64,000 nucleotides of DNA from Robertmurraya andreesenii (GCF_030813005.1 NZ_JAUSTU010000012.1:62001-126000); one strand, 5' to 3'. Numbered from the stretch's first letter, positions 8,452 to 17,989 are shown. Made by a program: numbers and translations. The notes: generated by a model not told the origin, from the letters alone.

Positions 8452-8869
8452 TAAAGGATTCACGATGCTGGAAATGCTATTTTCTTTCTCCATTTTCTGC
8501 ATGGTGGCCTCCTTCCTTCCGCTTTTCTTTACCATTCTTTTTAGTCAGAATTCAATCGATGCACGGATTCAGCAAATGGAATGGGAGCTGTTTATCAATC
8601 AATTAAAAAAGGAAGTTCAAGCAAGTGAATTTAGTGATGTGGTAAATGGAGATTTAACCCTTCTTTATGGTGAAGAGATAATCGTTTACCAGCAATATAA
8701 AAACTTGGTGAGAAGGCGTGTAGATGCGAAAGGACATGAGGTTGTTTTACAAAATGTTCAAGAGATTCGGTTCGAGAAAAGGAATCACGCCATTTGGATT
8801 GAGGTAAACAATATTTTTGGTCAGAGAGAAAGCAGAGCCATCCATATGTTTATTGGCGATGAATTTTGA
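8435..8869 (+). CDS. comGF: Minor competence pilin ComGF
   Basis: Pilin-like protein with NKGFTMLEMLFSFSIF at its N-terminus and a later RRRVDAKGHEVVLQNVQEI segment that resembles B. subtilis ComGF (KRVDGKGH). I prefer the GTG at 8435 (AGGAA just upstream, 144 residues). ATG codons at 8402 and 8408 are in frame alternatives with weaker sites. It overlaps the comGE stop, so it is probably coupled to it. Confidence 0.85.
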   Translation: MNGLNNKGFTMLEMLFSFSIFCMVASFLPLFFTILFSQNSIDARIQQMEWELFINQLKKEVQASEFSDVVNGDLTLLYGEEIIVYQQYKNLVRRRVDAKGHEVVLQNVQEIRFEKRNHAIWIEVNNIFGQRESRAIHMFIGDEF

Positions 8870-8885
8870 ATATAGGTGATAAGTA

Positions 8886-9260
8886 ATGAATGAAAAAGGC
8901 TTTATGTTTCCGGTCACTCTTTGCATTCTGCTGATATTTATGACCTTTTTATCCATTCATTTTAACCAATACATTTCCGAAAAAAGATATCTATTGGAAA
9001 TCGAGGATTTTGAAAGAAATCAGTTCTACTTTCTTCTGTCTATGAAAAAGGTAGAAAGTCAACTTCAAGAGGGTTTATTGACTTCGAAAGGGAACTTTAT
9101 TTATGAAGAGGGTACGGTTTCCTACAGTATAAGTAAAATAGCGACGGATCTTTTTCAAATTACCTATCGGCTTAATACGGATGAACAAACGGATTTAGTA
9201 GCGATGAGCTATTATGATACGAATGTCCAGAAAATGGTGAAGTGGCTGGAACGGAATTAA
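8886..9260 (+). CDS. comGG: Competence protein ComGG
   Basis: A 124-residue protein starting MNEKGFMFPVTLCILLIFMTFL, a single N-terminal membrane helix in pilin style but with a weaker processing motif, as in known ComGG. It is the last pilin-like gene of the operon and follows comGF by 16 bp. Assigned mainly from position and N-terminal helix; the C-terminal region is little conserved in this family. Confidence 0.87.
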   Translation: MNEKGFMFPVTLCILLIFMTFLSIHFNQYISEKRYLLEIEDFERNQFYFLLSMKKVESQLQEGLLTSKGNFIYEEGTVSYSISKIATDLFQITYRLNTDEQTDLVAMSYYDTNVQKMVKWLERN

Positions 9261-9327
9261 CCCTTGAATTGAAGATTAGAAATAAAATTTTCGGACATAC
9301 TGCTTACTGAATAAGAGGAAGGCAGGG

Positions 9328-9516
9328 ATGTCGACTTTGAAAACGAATGACTATGTGAAATATATTACACAAACGGTTGTCCAATATATTGACCAGCCAA
9401 GGGATGAACGAAAAAAAATCAAGCAGGCACGAAAAGAGGAAAAAGAGGGCTTCTGGTTTCGTTGGTTTGGGATGCTCCCTTATGTGTTTACTAGTGTTCT
9501 GAAAAGGAAAAGGTAA
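9328..9516 (+). CDS. yqzE: YqzE family protein
   Basis: A 62-residue basic protein (NDYVKYITQTVVQYIDQPRDERKK, then FWFRWFGMLPYVF) matching the YqzE family, which sits after comGG in B. subtilis and is thought to be carried on the comG transcript. AAGGCAGGG precedes the ATG. Function unknown. It ends at the convergent terminator shared with yqhG. Confidence 0.88.
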   Translation: MSTLKTNDYVKYITQTVVQYIDQPRDERKKIKQARKEEKEGFWFRWFGMLPYVFTSVLKRKR

Positions 9517-9540
9517 GTAGCAAGGCTACTTACCTTATTT
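9511..9540. terminator. Convergent terminator between yqzE and yqhG
   Basis: Arms AGGTAAGTAGC and GCTACTTACCT are exact complements around a 3-nt loop, overlapping the stop of yqzE and reaching the stop of yqhG. Symmetric, so it can serve both strands. Confidence 0.8.
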
Positions 9541-10333
9541 ATATGGCCTTTTCGGTGAGGTAGAAAAGGCCCCCATTGATGATCGAGATTTTTACCTTAG
9601 GCTCGTATTGTTCCTGCAGTGCTTTTTTTTCATTTTCGTAGCTCTCCCCTTTTTCCTCTGCTTCTTCATAAAAATGCTCTAATAATTGTAAATCCTGCTG
9701 CCAGCGTTTTCTTGCCTCTGCAGCCCATTGATGGTCTTCTATTTCTAATTTACTTCTTAAATGGGCTTCAATTCTTGAGACGCCGCTTCCCGGCATGATT
9801 AATGGTGATAATGTAAAGGAATAGTCAGGAATCTTCGGTGTGAGTTTAAGCTGTAGCAATTGCTCATGGAAATTTTCGACCATCTGTCCATTGATAAGCT
9901 GAAGACCAATAGACTTGAAGACATCCCGTTTCCTGTCGGATTGATAGGAGATTTTCAGGTTGATGCCAAGCCAAGGTCTTAGAGGAACATGCTGTCCATT
10001 AGAAAATAAATTTTTCTCATATAAGCGAATATATCCAGCTAAATTTTTCGTTGATTCAAAAATTTGATGCAGTCGTGGAGAGCCAAAGTGGATTTCCTCC
10101 CCCTTGATATGCTCTGGTGTCATTTGCCTATCCGTGATAAGGGTTAGTTTCATTGGATTAGGCACTCCACCTGTTTTCTCTAAATAGTGCCAGTAAAAAG
10201 GGCGGTTCATCAATTCTTTATCAAGCTCAACGGTTAGCTGAACAGTCATATATCCTTGACCGTTCTCCACAATTTCACAATTGTTTGCGGTAAAGTATTT
10301 CTCAAGAAATTGATGAATTTCGTGCTGCTTCAT
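9539..10333 (-). CDS. yqhG: YqhG family protein
   Basis: A 264-residue soluble protein. Its segments IHQFLEKYFTANNCEIVE and ELMNRPFYWHYLEKTGGVPNPM are strongly conserved in the YqhG family. Function is unknown; it is always next to the YqhH helicase in Bacillus, which suggests a shared role. The ATG at 10333 is chosen because AGGAGA lies about 10 nt upstream; the GTG at 10342 is too close to it. It overlaps the 3-prime end of yqhH, so translational coupling is likely. Confidence 0.88.
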   Translation of the reverse strand: MKQHEIHQFLEKYFTANNCEIVENGQGYMTVQLTVELDKELMNRPFYWHYLEKTGGVPNPMKLTLITDRQMTPEHIKGEEIHFGSPRLHQIFESTKNLAGYIRLYEKNLFSNGQHVPLRPWLGINLKISYQSDRKRDVFKSIGLQLINGQMVENFHEQLLQLKLTPKIPDYSFTLSPLIMPGSGVSRIEAHLRSKLEIEDHQWAAEARKRWQQDLQLLEHFYEEAEEKGESYENEKKALQEQYEPKVKISIINGGLFYLTEKAI

Positions 10334-11999
10334 TGGTTTCACTCTCCTGTAGATCTTCGGCCAATTGAATCATCGATTGCAGGTTATCCATTTTGATCCT
10401 CATCTCCCCTTCGGAGCTGGAGTGACCGAAAATATCGATTAAATAGTCTTCAAAATTGCCAAATTCCAGCTTGGTTAAAATATCGTCTAAATCTCCAATC
10501 ACCTTTTCAAATAATGAGATTTTTTCATGTAAAAGCTTGAGGACATGCTCTTCTACTGTATCCTTGATCGCGAAATTATAGATGTGTACGTCTTTTTCCT
10601 GGCCCAGTCGATGGACACGTCCAATTCTTTGCTCCAATCGCATCGGGTTCCATGGTAAATCAAAATTAATGATATGGTGACAGAACTGAAGGTTGATTCC
10701 TTCTCCGCCAGCTTCAGTTGCAATCAGCACCTGAGCATGCTTTTGGAACAGTTCTCTCATCCAATCCTTCTTCCCACGTTTAAATCCACCTCGAAAGGGA
10801 ACGGAGCTTATTCCATTTTGTTTTAAGAACCATTGCAAATATAATTGTGTAGCGCGATACTCGGTGAAGATTATCACTTTATCATTAATTTGTCGGATCA
10901 ATTCAAGGGCCTTCTCTGCCTTAGAATTCATCCCTACTGCCTCAACCTTACCTATCAGCATTTGGATTTGCTGTTCGAAGTAGGGGCTGGGATTCTCCTG
11001 TTTTTGTAGCATATTTTTTAATGTCACAAAGACGGCCTCGCGACTGCTACAAGCCTCCCTTTGCAAGGTCATAACAGCAAAAGCACTTGACGTCATCCAG
11101 TTCTCATCTCTGCGTAATTCAGTAACACCCTCATATAATTCTCGTTCTTCCTTTGAAAAATGAATAGGGATCGTTTCCACATGTCGGTCTGTCCATTCAA
11201 TCCCTGTATCTGCCCTTCGATTTCGAATCATTACCTTTTTTACAAGTTCTTTTAAGTGTTCATCATCGTTCAATGAACGTGAATCCCTTTTATATTTTTC
11301 ATAGAACATGGACTCACTGCCGAGATGTCCCGGTTTTAATAGGGACACAAGATTAAATATTTCGCTGATCCGATTTTGGATCGGCGTTGCCGTGAGAAGT
11401 AAACAGAATTTTTTCTTTAAGCTTTGCACAAATTCATAGTTTTTCGTTTTATTATTTTTGAGCTTATGCGCCTCGTCAATGATGATGAGGTCATAGTCTT
11501 GATTGAAAATAATCTCGCGATGTGGACTCCTTTTTGCCGTGTCAATCGACGAGACGACGACATCACATTGCTCCCATACATAGCTTTTCTTCTGTGCAAC
11601 CGCAGGGATATAGAATTTGCTGGTCAGCTCGCTGGCCCATTGGGTCACAAGGGATGCGGGTACGAGAATCAAAACTTTTTTCACAAGTCCACGAATCATG
11701 TATTCTTTCAGAATAAGTCCTGCTTCGATCGTTTTTCCAAGCCCAACCTCGTCAGCTAAAATGGCTTTTCCGTTCATATTTTCAACGACCTGCTTGGCCA
11801 CTTCCAATTGGTGGGGCAAGGGGGTCAGCTGCGGCAAGTGCTTCGGAGCAATCAAACCCTCAAATTCTTCAATGACCGTATGCTTTTCCACTTCGACAGC
11901 GAGCTTATATAGATCCCAGCTTCCCCATGGACCGTCATCTTCCACACGCCTGAGAAATCCGTCTACCCATGAGGAATCAAATTCGATTGCTACCGTCAT
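10302..11999 (-). CDS. yqhH: SNF2-family helicase/ATPase YqhH
   Basis: A 565-residue Swi2/Snf2 ATPase: motif I ADEVGLGKTIEAG (about residues 82-94), motif Ia LVPASLVTQW, DEAH box at IIIDEAHKLKN, motif III LTATPIQN, and C-terminal motifs V-VI ATEAGGEGINLQFC and RIGRVHRLGQ. Such proteins translocate on double-stranded DNA and remodel protein-DNA or RNA polymerase complexes; the specific role of YqhH is not known. GAGGAG precedes the ATG at 11999. It is transcribed away from the gcv riboswitch. Confidence 0.9.
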   Translation of the reverse strand: MTVAIEFDSSWVDGFLRRVEDDGPWGSWDLYKLAVEVEKHTVIEEFEGLIAPKHLPQLTPLPHQLEVAKQVVENMNGKAILADEVGLGKTIEAGLILKEYMIRGLVKKVLILVPASLVTQWASELTSKFYIPAVAQKKSYVWEQCDVVVSSIDTAKRSPHREIIFNQDYDLIIIDEAHKLKNNKTKNYEFVQSLKKKFCLLLTATPIQNRISEIFNLVSLLKPGHLGSESMFYEKYKRDSRSLNDDEHLKELVKKVMIRNRRADTGIEWTDRHVETIPIHFSKEERELYEGVTELRRDENWMTSSAFAVMTLQREACSSREAVFVTLKNMLQKQENPSPYFEQQIQMLIGKVEAVGMNSKAEKALELIRQINDKVIIFTEYRATQLYLQWFLKQNGISSVPFRGGFKRGKKDWMRELFQKHAQVLIATEAGGEGINLQFCHHIINFDLPWNPMRLEQRIGRVHRLGQEKDVHIYNFAIKDTVEEHVLKLLHEKISLFEKVIGDLDDILTKLEFGNFEDYLIDIFGHSSSEGEMRIKMDNLQSMIQLAEDLQESETNEAARNSSIS

Positions 12000-12163
12000 A
12001 AAAACAGCTCCTCTCTAAATTATTGTTGCCCTTACCTATTGTTAATGGTAGGATGTATTTGAAAGTTTGAAATTTTGTCACATGGAAAATATATTTAAGA
12101 AATTATCCTATAATTTCTAATTTAAGTATGTTTTAGTATGACCCAATTGGGTATTTTTATAAT

Positions 12164-12350
12164 GGCGAATGAGAACAGGGGGAGAGACTACATTCGTAGC
12201 GCCGAAGGAGCAAGCAAGAAATTGTGAATCTCTCAGGCAAAAGAACTCTTGTTTGACGCAACTCTGGAGAGCGCTTCCACCACGGAAGCCACCAAAGGGG
12301 AAAGCCTTAATGGTAAACTTTCAGGTGCCAGGACAGAGACCTCACTTTAT
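12164..12350 (+). promoter_or_regulatory. Tandem glycine riboswitch controlling the gcv operon
   Basis: Two consecutive glycine aptamers are visible. Aptamer 1 runs from GGGGGAGAGAC through GCGCCGAAGGAGCAA to CTCTCAGGCAAAAG. Aptamer 2 runs from CTCTGGAGAGCG through CCACCAAAGGGGAAAGCC to TTCAGGTGCCAGGACAGAG. The CAGAG strand that closes aptamer 2 is also the left arm of the terminator at 12331-12370, so ligand binding and termination exclude each other: a classic ON switch. A TATAAT at 12158-12163 just upstream is a likely -10 box; its -35 is weak. Confidence 0.95.
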
Positions 12351-12377
12351 GATTAGGGGGGTCTCTGTCCTTTTTTT
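12331..12377 (+). terminator. Riboswitch expression-platform terminator
   Basis: GGACAGAGAC (12331-12340) pairs with GTCTCTGTCC (12361-12370), followed by seven T. It competes with the closing stem of the second glycine aptamer. Confidence 0.9.
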
Positions 12378-12430
12378 AGGAAATTTCAGAATGAGTTTAA
12401 TATGCTTGCTGATAGAAAGGGGTAATGGAA

Positions 12431-13531
12431 ATGTCACAATTAAAACGGACACCACTATTTGATGTCTACAAAAACTATGGGGGAAAGACGATTGATTTTG
12501 GCGGCTGGGAGCTTCCCGTACAGTTTTCAAGTATTAAGGAGGAGCATGAAGCGGTACGGACGAAAGCAGGGATGTTCGATGTCTCTCATATGGGAGAAAT
12601 AGAGGTGAAAGGACCTGATAGTCTTAAGTTTCTTCAAAAAATGATGACCAATGACATTTCAAAGCTAAAGAGCGGGGGGGCACAATATACCGCGATGTGC
12701 TACGAAAATGGTGGAACGGTCGACGATCTCTTGGTCTACAAAATGGCAGATGAGGACTATTTGTTGGTTGTCAATGCAGCTAATACAGACAAAGACTTTG
12801 ATTGGTTGAAGGAGCATGTTGAAGGGGAAGTCACCCTAAACAATATCTCTGAAGACATGGCCCAGTTAGCGCTCCAAGGTCCATTGGCTGAACAGGTATT
12901 GCAAAAGCTGACTGAAGACGATCTTAGTCAAATTGGCTTCTTCAAATTTCAAGAGGATGTCGTAATTGATGGCAAGAAAGCACTTGTTTCTCGCACAGGC
13001 TACACAGGAGAAGACGGCTTCGAAATTTATTGCCATAGAAATGATGCTGCTTCCCTTTGGGAGCGCATCTTAGAGGTTGGCAAAAACGATGGGGTTTTAC
13101 CATGTGGATTAGGCTGTCGTGATACATTGCGCTTCGAGGCAGGTCTAGCGCTCTATGGTCAAGAGCTTTCTCCTGAAATATCACCCCTTGAGGCTGGTGT
13201 AGGCTTTGCCGTTAAGCTAGGCAAGGAAGATGATTTTATCGGAAAAGCCGCATTAAAAGAGCAGAAGGAAAATGGAGTACCACGTAAATTAGTTGGCCTT
13301 GAAATGATCGATCGAGGGATTCCACGTCACGGGTATGCAGTGTTTGCTGGTGACGAAAAAATCGGGGAAGTCACAACAGGTACCCAATCTCCAACCCTAA
13401 AGAAAAATATCGGGCTCGCTCTAATTAAAAGGGAGTTTGGAGCACTCGATTCTGAGGTGGATGTAGAGATTCGTGGGAAGAGGGCAAAGGCAAAATTGAT
13501 TTCGACTCCATTTTATAAAAGAGAAAAGTAG
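12431..13531 (+). CDS. gcvT: Glycine cleavage system T protein (aminomethyltransferase)
   Basis: A 366-residue folate-dependent aminomethyltransferase that takes the methylamine-bearing lipoyl arm of GcvH and yields methylene-tetrahydrofolate plus ammonia. It shows FGGWELPVQF, FDVSHMGEIEVKGPD, the RTGYTGEDGFEIY folate-domain motif and GLGCRDTLRFEAGLALYGQEL. The ATG at 12431 has AAAGGGG 8 nt upstream; the in-frame ATG at 12425 is too close. First gene behind the glycine riboswitch, so it is expected to be induced by glycine. Confidence 0.97.
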   Translation: MSQLKRTPLFDVYKNYGGKTIDFGGWELPVQFSSIKEEHEAVRTKAGMFDVSHMGEIEVKGPDSLKFLQKMMTNDISKLKSGGAQYTAMCYENGGTVDDLLVYKMADEDYLLVVNAANTDKDFDWLKEHVEGEVTLNNISEDMAQLALQGPLAEQVLQKLTEDDLSQIGFFKFQEDVVIDGKKALVSRTGYTGEDGFEIYCHRNDAASLWERILEVGKNDGVLPCGLGCRDTLRFEAGLALYGQELSPEISPLEAGVGFAVKLGKEDDFIGKAALKEQKENGVPRKLVGLEMIDRGIPRHGYAVFAGDEKIGEVTTGTQSPTLKKNIGLALIKREFGALDSEVDVEIRGKRAKAKLISTPFYKREK

Positions 13532-13548
13532 AGAGAGGGGATTCAACC

Positions 13549-14895
13549 ATGAAGCATCGTTATTTACCGATGACAGAAGCAGATCAAAAAGAAATGCTTG
13601 ACACAATAGGTGTTTCTTCCGTTCAGGACCTTTTCAATGATATTCCTGAAAGCGTGCAATTTAAGGGAGAATACAAGATTAAAGAGGCAAAATCTGAAAC
13701 GGCCCTCATGAAGGAATTATCTCAATTAGCCGCAAAAAATGCTGATTTGAAAGCTAATGCATCCTTCTTAGGAGCAGGCGTCTATGACCATTATATGCCT
13801 ATCATCGTAGACCATGTGCTGTCTCGTTCAGAATTCTATACGGCATATACTCCTTATCAGCCAGAAATTTCACAAGGGGAGCTACAGGCTATTTTTGAAT
13901 TTCAGACGATGATTTGTGAGCTGACTGGGATGGCTGTGGCAAACTCCTCCATGTATGACGGGGGAACGGCCCTTGCTGAGGCCGCCATGCTTAGCGCAGG
14001 ACAAACACGTAGAAAAAAAGTTCTTATTTCTAGCGCGGTTCATCCAGAATCAAAAGAGGTCGTAAAGACTTATGCAAAAGGACAATATATCGAGGTTATT
14101 GAGGTTCCACATAAAGATGGCGTAACAGATCTTGATGCGCTTCAGGAATTAATGGGCGATGATGTGGCAGCTGTGATGGTTCAATATCCGAACTTCTTTG
14201 GAAGAGTAGAAGCTTTAAAGGAATTAGAGGAAATCATCCATGCGAAAAAAGCGATGTTTGTTGTCTCAAGCAATCCTCTTTCACTAGGAGCTTTAACACC
14301 TCCAGGGAAATTTGGTGCTGATATTGTCGTGGGGGATGCTCAACCGTTTGGAATACCGACAGCATTTGGCGGACCACACTGCGGTTATTTTGCCGTAACT
14401 GAGAAGCTCATGAGAAAGGTTCCAGGTCGTTTAGTCGGTCAAACTACGGATGAAGAAGGAAGACGCGGTTTTGTTCTTACGTTGCAGGCTCGTGAACAGC
14501 ATATCCGCCGTGATAAAGCAACTTCTAATATTTGCTCCAATCAGGCATTGAATGCGCTAGCGGCCTCTGTTGCGATGACTGCCCTTGGACGTAAAGGCGT
14601 CAAGGATATGGCTGTGCAAAATATTCAAAAGGCCCATTATGCGAAAAAGGTCATGAAGGACAATGGACTGGAGCTTGTTTTTGAGGGCCCATCCTTCAAT
14701 GAGTTTGTCGTTAAGCTTTCAAAACCTGTGAAGGAAGTAAATGTAGCCCTTTTACAAAAGGGAATCATCGGTGGCTATGATTTAGGCCGTGATTATCCTG
14801 AACTAGCTAATCATATGCTTGTCGCAGTGACAGAATTAAGGACAAAGGAAGAAATCGATACTTTTGCAAAAGAATTGGGGGATTATCATGCATAA
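13549..14895 (+). CDS. gcvPA: Glycine dehydrogenase (decarboxylating) subunit 1
   Basis: A 448-residue alpha-type half of the two-subunit P protein (YLPMTEADQKEML, FLGAGVYDHYMP, YTPYQPEISQGELQAIFEFQ). It carries the DAQPFGIPTAFGGPHCGYFA segment but not the PLP lysine, which is in GcvPB. With GcvPB it decarboxylates glycine and passes aminomethyl to lipoyl-GcvH. AGAGAGGGG precedes the ATG 17 nt after gcvT. Its last 8 nt overlap gcvPB. Confidence 0.97.
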   Translation: MKHRYLPMTEADQKEMLDTIGVSSVQDLFNDIPESVQFKGEYKIKEAKSETALMKELSQLAAKNADLKANASFLGAGVYDHYMPIIVDHVLSRSEFYTAYTPYQPEISQGELQAIFEFQTMICELTGMAVANSSMYDGGTALAEAAMLSAGQTRRKKVLISSAVHPESKEVVKTYAKGQYIEVIEVPHKDGVTDLDALQELMGDDVAAVMVQYPNFFGRVEALKELEEIIHAKKAMFVVSSNPLSLGALTPPGKFGADIVVGDAQPFGIPTAFGGPHCGYFAVTEKLMRKVPGRLVGQTTDEEGRRGFVLTLQAREQHIRRDKATSNICSNQALNALAASVAMTALGRKGVKDMAVQNIQKAHYAKKVMKDNGLELVFEGPSFNEFVVKLSKPVKEVNVALLQKGIIGGYDLGRDYPELANHMLVAVTELRTKEEIDTFAKELGDYHA

Positions 14896-16345
14896 AGAGG
14901 ACCAAGCGCTGATTTTTGAACTTAGTAAGCCCGGACGTATTGGTTATAGCCTCCCAGAAATGGATATTCCTGAAGTGGATGTACAAACACTTCTTCCTGA
15001 TGGTTACTTGCGTGAAGAGGAGGCAGGGTTACCAGAGGTATCCGAGCTTGATATTATGCGTCATTATACGGCACTTTCCAGACGTAACCATGGGGTTGAT
15101 TCAGGCTTCTATCCATTAGGCTCTTGTACGATGAAGTATAATCCGAAAATCAATGAAAATGTGGCTCGCTTTAATGGGTTTGCCCACTTGCATCCATTGC
15201 AGGATGAGAGCTCCGTGCAAGGCGCATTAGAGCTTATGTATGATCTGCAGCAACATCTCATTGAAATTACGGGGATGGATGAAGTAACCCTGCAGCCAGC
15301 TGCGGGTGCCCATGGCGAATGGACAGGTCTCATGATGATTCGCGCTTACCATGAGGCAAATGGGGATGTGAAGCGGACAAAGGTGATCGTTCCTGATTCA
15401 GCCCATGGAACAAATCCAGCTTCCGCAACTGTAGCAGGCTTTGAAACGGTAACCGTTAAATCAAATGAGCATGGTCTTGTCGATCTCGATGATTTGAGAA
15501 GGGTTGTGGGCGAGGACACTGCTGCTTTGATGCTTACAAATCCAAACACGCTTGGATTGTTTGAGGAGGACATTCTTGAGATGGCGGAGATTGTTCATGG
15601 GGCTGGAGGAAAGCTCTATTACGATGGTGCGAATCTAAACGCTGTTCTATCAAAAGCAAGACCAGGGGATATGGGCTTTGATGTTGTACATCTTAACCTT
15701 CATAAAACCTTTACCGGTCCCCATGGTGGAGGAGGACCTGGATCTGGTCCTGTTGGAGTTAAGGAGGATTTAATTCCATTCCTTCCAAAGCCAGTGGTAA
15801 CGAAGAAGGGTGACGAATACGTGCTGGATTATGAACGTCCTCAGTCTATCGGACGTGTGAAGCCATACTACGGAAACTTTGGCATCAATGTTCGCGCCTA
15901 CACGTATATTCGTTCAATGGGTCCAGATGGATTGAAGGCAGTTACGGAGAATGCCGTATTGAATGCCAATTACATGATGAGAAGGCTGGCTCCTTACTAT
16001 GACCTTCCATTTGACAGACATTGTAAGCATGAATTTGTTTTAAGCGGGAAACGTCAGAAGAAGCTGGGGGTAAGAACCCTTGATATTGCGAAGAGACTTC
16101 TTGACTTTGGCTATCATCCTCCAACTATCTACTTCCCACTAAATGTGGAAGAATGCATCATGATTGAGCCGACAGAAACCGAATCGAAGGAAACCCTGGA
16201 CGCCTTTATTGAAGCGATGATTCAAATCGCCAAAGAGGCTGAGGAAAATCCTGAGATTGTTCAAGAGGCACCACATTCAACAGTAGTGGGACGCCTTGAT
16301 GAAACAACGGCTGCTAGGAAGCCGATATTGAGATATCAAGCGTAA
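14888..16345 (+). CDS. gcvPB: Glycine dehydrogenase (decarboxylating) subunit 2
   Basis: A 485-residue PLP-binding half of the P protein. The motif HLNLHKTFTGPHGGGGPG holds the Schiff-base lysine, and DSAHGTNPASA and NHGVDSGFYPLGSCTMKYNP are typical. The ATG at 14888 (MHKEDQALIFE) is chosen because GGGGGAT precedes it and the N-terminus aligns with B. subtilis GcvPB. It overlaps gcvPA by 8 nt and ends the operon at a terminator. gcvH is not in this window. Confidence 0.97.
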   Translation: MHKEDQALIFELSKPGRIGYSLPEMDIPEVDVQTLLPDGYLREEEAGLPEVSELDIMRHYTALSRRNHGVDSGFYPLGSCTMKYNPKINENVARFNGFAHLHPLQDESSVQGALELMYDLQQHLIEITGMDEVTLQPAAGAHGEWTGLMMIRAYHEANGDVKRTKVIVPDSAHGTNPASATVAGFETVTVKSNEHGLVDLDDLRRVVGEDTAALMLTNPNTLGLFEEDILEMAEIVHGAGGKLYYDGANLNAVLSKARPGDMGFDVVHLNLHKTFTGPHGGGGPGSGPVGVKEDLIPFLPKPVVTKKGDEYVLDYERPQSIGRVKPYYGNFGINVRAYTYIRSMGPDGLKAVTENAVLNANYMMRRLAPYYDLPFDRHCKHEFVLSGKRQKKLGVRTLDIAKRLLDFGYHPPTIYFPLNVEECIMIEPTETESKETLDAFIEAMIQIAKEAEENPEIVQEAPHSTVVGRLDETTAARKPILRYQA

Positions 16346-16349
16346 ATAA

Positions 16350-16396
16350 ATAGGGGCTATCTAAGGTCAGGGTACTGACCTTGGGTAGCTCCTTTT
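16350..16396 (+). terminator. Intrinsic terminator of the gcv operon
   Basis: Long imperfect stem GGGGCTATCTAAGGTCAG / CTGACCTTGGGTAGCTCC with a short loop and a T6 run. Confidence 0.9.
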
Positions 16397-16495
16397 TTGA
16401 TTTACCATACAGCTGGGGTAAGATTTACGGAAGGTCTTATAAAGAGGGTTTTTCCATAAAATGTAGAAATAAACTAGGCGCTATAGAAATAATTG

Positions 16496-16544
16496 AATAA
16501 AGCAAGTGGAGAAAAATGAGTCGATTTTCTCCACTTGCTTTATT
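16496..16544. terminator. Terminator with perfect 20-bp stem downstream of yqhL
   Basis: Arms 16496-16515 and 16525-16544 are exact complements (AATAAAGCAAGTGG... and its reverse) around a 9-nt loop. It lies downstream of yqhL on the minus strand and can also back up the gcv terminator. Confidence 0.8.
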
Positions 16545-16567
16545 TTAGGGACTTTTCACACAGCGCC

Positions 16568-16951
16568 TTAGTTTTTTGTTTTGATTTTTCCAGACCATTT
16601 TTTGAATCCGCCCTGTAAGTGCGAAAGTTCTTTGTAACCCTTTCGATACAGTGTCTGGGCAGCTCGCCCACTGCGAATACCACTTTGACAATAGAGATAA
16701 ACTGGTTTGTCCGGACGAATTTCTTTCATTCTCATTTTGAGCTGAGAAAGGGGAATATTTCTCGCCCCTAGAATATGGCCAGCCTCAAATTCATTTGGTT
16801 CACGCACATCGATTAGCTGTGCTTTCCGGTACCCAGCACGAAATTCTTCCTCGGTCAAGGTTTTGACAATTTTTTTCTGATAAAGCCAAGTAATCAGGCT
16901 GTATACAAGAATTGCAGCAATTACAATTAGCAAAAAATATAAAGTGCTCAT
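16568..16951 (-). CDS. yqhL: Membrane-anchored rhodanese-like protein YqhL
   Basis: A 127-residue protein with one N-terminal membrane helix (MSTLYFLLIVIAAILVYSL) and a rhodanese domain. The active-site loop YCQSGIRS carries the catalytic Cys, and LIDVREPNEFEAGHI is the conserved sulfurtransferase segment. It probably handles sulfane sulfur at the inner membrane face. GGAAGGAG lies upstream of the ATG at 16951; an upstream in-frame start at 16984 has no site. It diverges from lipM. Confidence 0.9.
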   Translation of the reverse strand: MSTLYFLLIVIAAILVYSLITWLYQKKIVKTLTEEEFRAGYRKAQLIDVREPNEFEAGHILGARNIPLSQLKMRMKEIRPDKPVYLYCQSGIRSGRAAQTLYRKGYKELSHLQGGFKKWSGKIKTKN

Positions 16952-17152
16952 ATCATTTTCTCCTTCCACGCAAAACAGTGCCAAATAATATTATATAAGG
17001 GATTTCGGTTGATAGCAAAGGATTACAACAATTTTTTAAAATCTGAGGAATTTATTTGCCAAGCCTCTTTCTTTTTTTTCTTGAGAGCTTTTGATATGCT
17101 ATTATTCAGTGTCCTTCTAGAGGCATGAAATCTAGGACAAAGAGGGTTGGAT

Positions 17153-17989
17153 ATGGAAAAAAAGCAATGGGGGTTTATTGATTCGGGGAATTGCTCTCCT
17201 TCTTTTAATATGGCATTAGACGAAGCTTTGCTAGATTGGCATAGTGACGGAAAGATTCCTCCGATCATTCGTTTTTATGGCTGGAACCCACCAACACTTT
17301 CAATTGGTTATTTTCAAAAGGTTGAAAAGGAAATTAATTTGGCAGCGATTAAGGAGCATGGTCTCGGCTTTGTTCGCCGGCCAACTGGGGGAAGAGGAGT
17401 TCTTCATGAGCATGAGCTGACCTATAGTGTCATCGTTTCGGAAGGATACCCGAATATGCCAAAATCGGTTACGGAAAGCTACCGAGTTATTTCACAAGGC
17501 ATCTTGAAGGGCTTCCATCGTCTTGGAATGGAGGCATATTTTGCCGTTCCACACTCTGAGGAAGAAAAGGATTCGTTGAAAAATCCTCGCTCATCTGTCT
17601 GTTTTGATGCGCCGAGCTGGTACGAGCTTGTCGTTGAAGGTCGGAAGGTTGCAGGAAGCGCTCAAACGAGACAAAAAGGAGTTATTTTGCAGCATGGCTC
17701 TATTTTGCTGGACTTAGATGAGGACAAACTCTTTAGCCTATTTCGTTATCCAAACGAGCGAGTGAAGGAGAGAATGCAGAAGGCCTTCAAAAATAAAGCC
17801 GTAGCGATCAATGATATACGCCAGAAACCTGTCTCTATTGAAGAGGCAAAACAAGCATTTAAGCAGGGGTTTGCAGAAGGGCTAGATATTGAATTGATTC
17901 CTTTTGAGCTGTCAAAGGAACAAGTGCAATATGTAGAAGAGCTTGCAAGCAGTAAATATGAGAGTGATGAATGGAATTTTAAGAGATAG
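17153..17989 (+). CDS. lipM: Octanoyl-[ACP]:protein N-octanoyltransferase LipM
   Basis: A 278-residue LplA-like acyltransferase that moves octanoate from ACP to GcvH, the entry step of lipoate assembly in Bacillus. RRPTGGRGVLHEHELTYS and GRKVAGSAQTRQKGVILQHGSILL are family motifs, and the catalytic Cys is residue 150 (SSVCFD), as in B. subtilis. Start ATG 17153 has AAGAGGG 6 nt upstream; the TTG at 17147 is within that site. Its position next to the gcv genes links glycine cleavage and lipoylation; the lipoyl-dependent bkd complex lies later in this window. Confidence 0.95.
   Translation: MEKKQWGFIDSGNCSPSFNMALDEALLDWHSDGKIPPIIRFYGWNPPTLSIGYFQKVEKEINLAAIKEHGLGFVRRPTGGRGVLHEHELTYSVIVSEGYPNMPKSVTESYRVISQGILKGFHRLGMEAYFAVPHSEEEKDSLKNPRSSVCFDAPSWYELVVEGRKVAGSAQTRQKGVILQHGSILLDLDEDKLFSLFRYPNERVKERMQKAFKNKAVAINDIRQKPVSIEEAKQAFKQGFAEGLDIELIPFELSKEQVQYVEELASSKYESDEWNFKR

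Noticed and set aside
11424..11759. Plus-strand open frames opposite yqhH
   Set aside because: They are antisense shadows of the helicase coding sequence, without ribosome sites or protein motifs.
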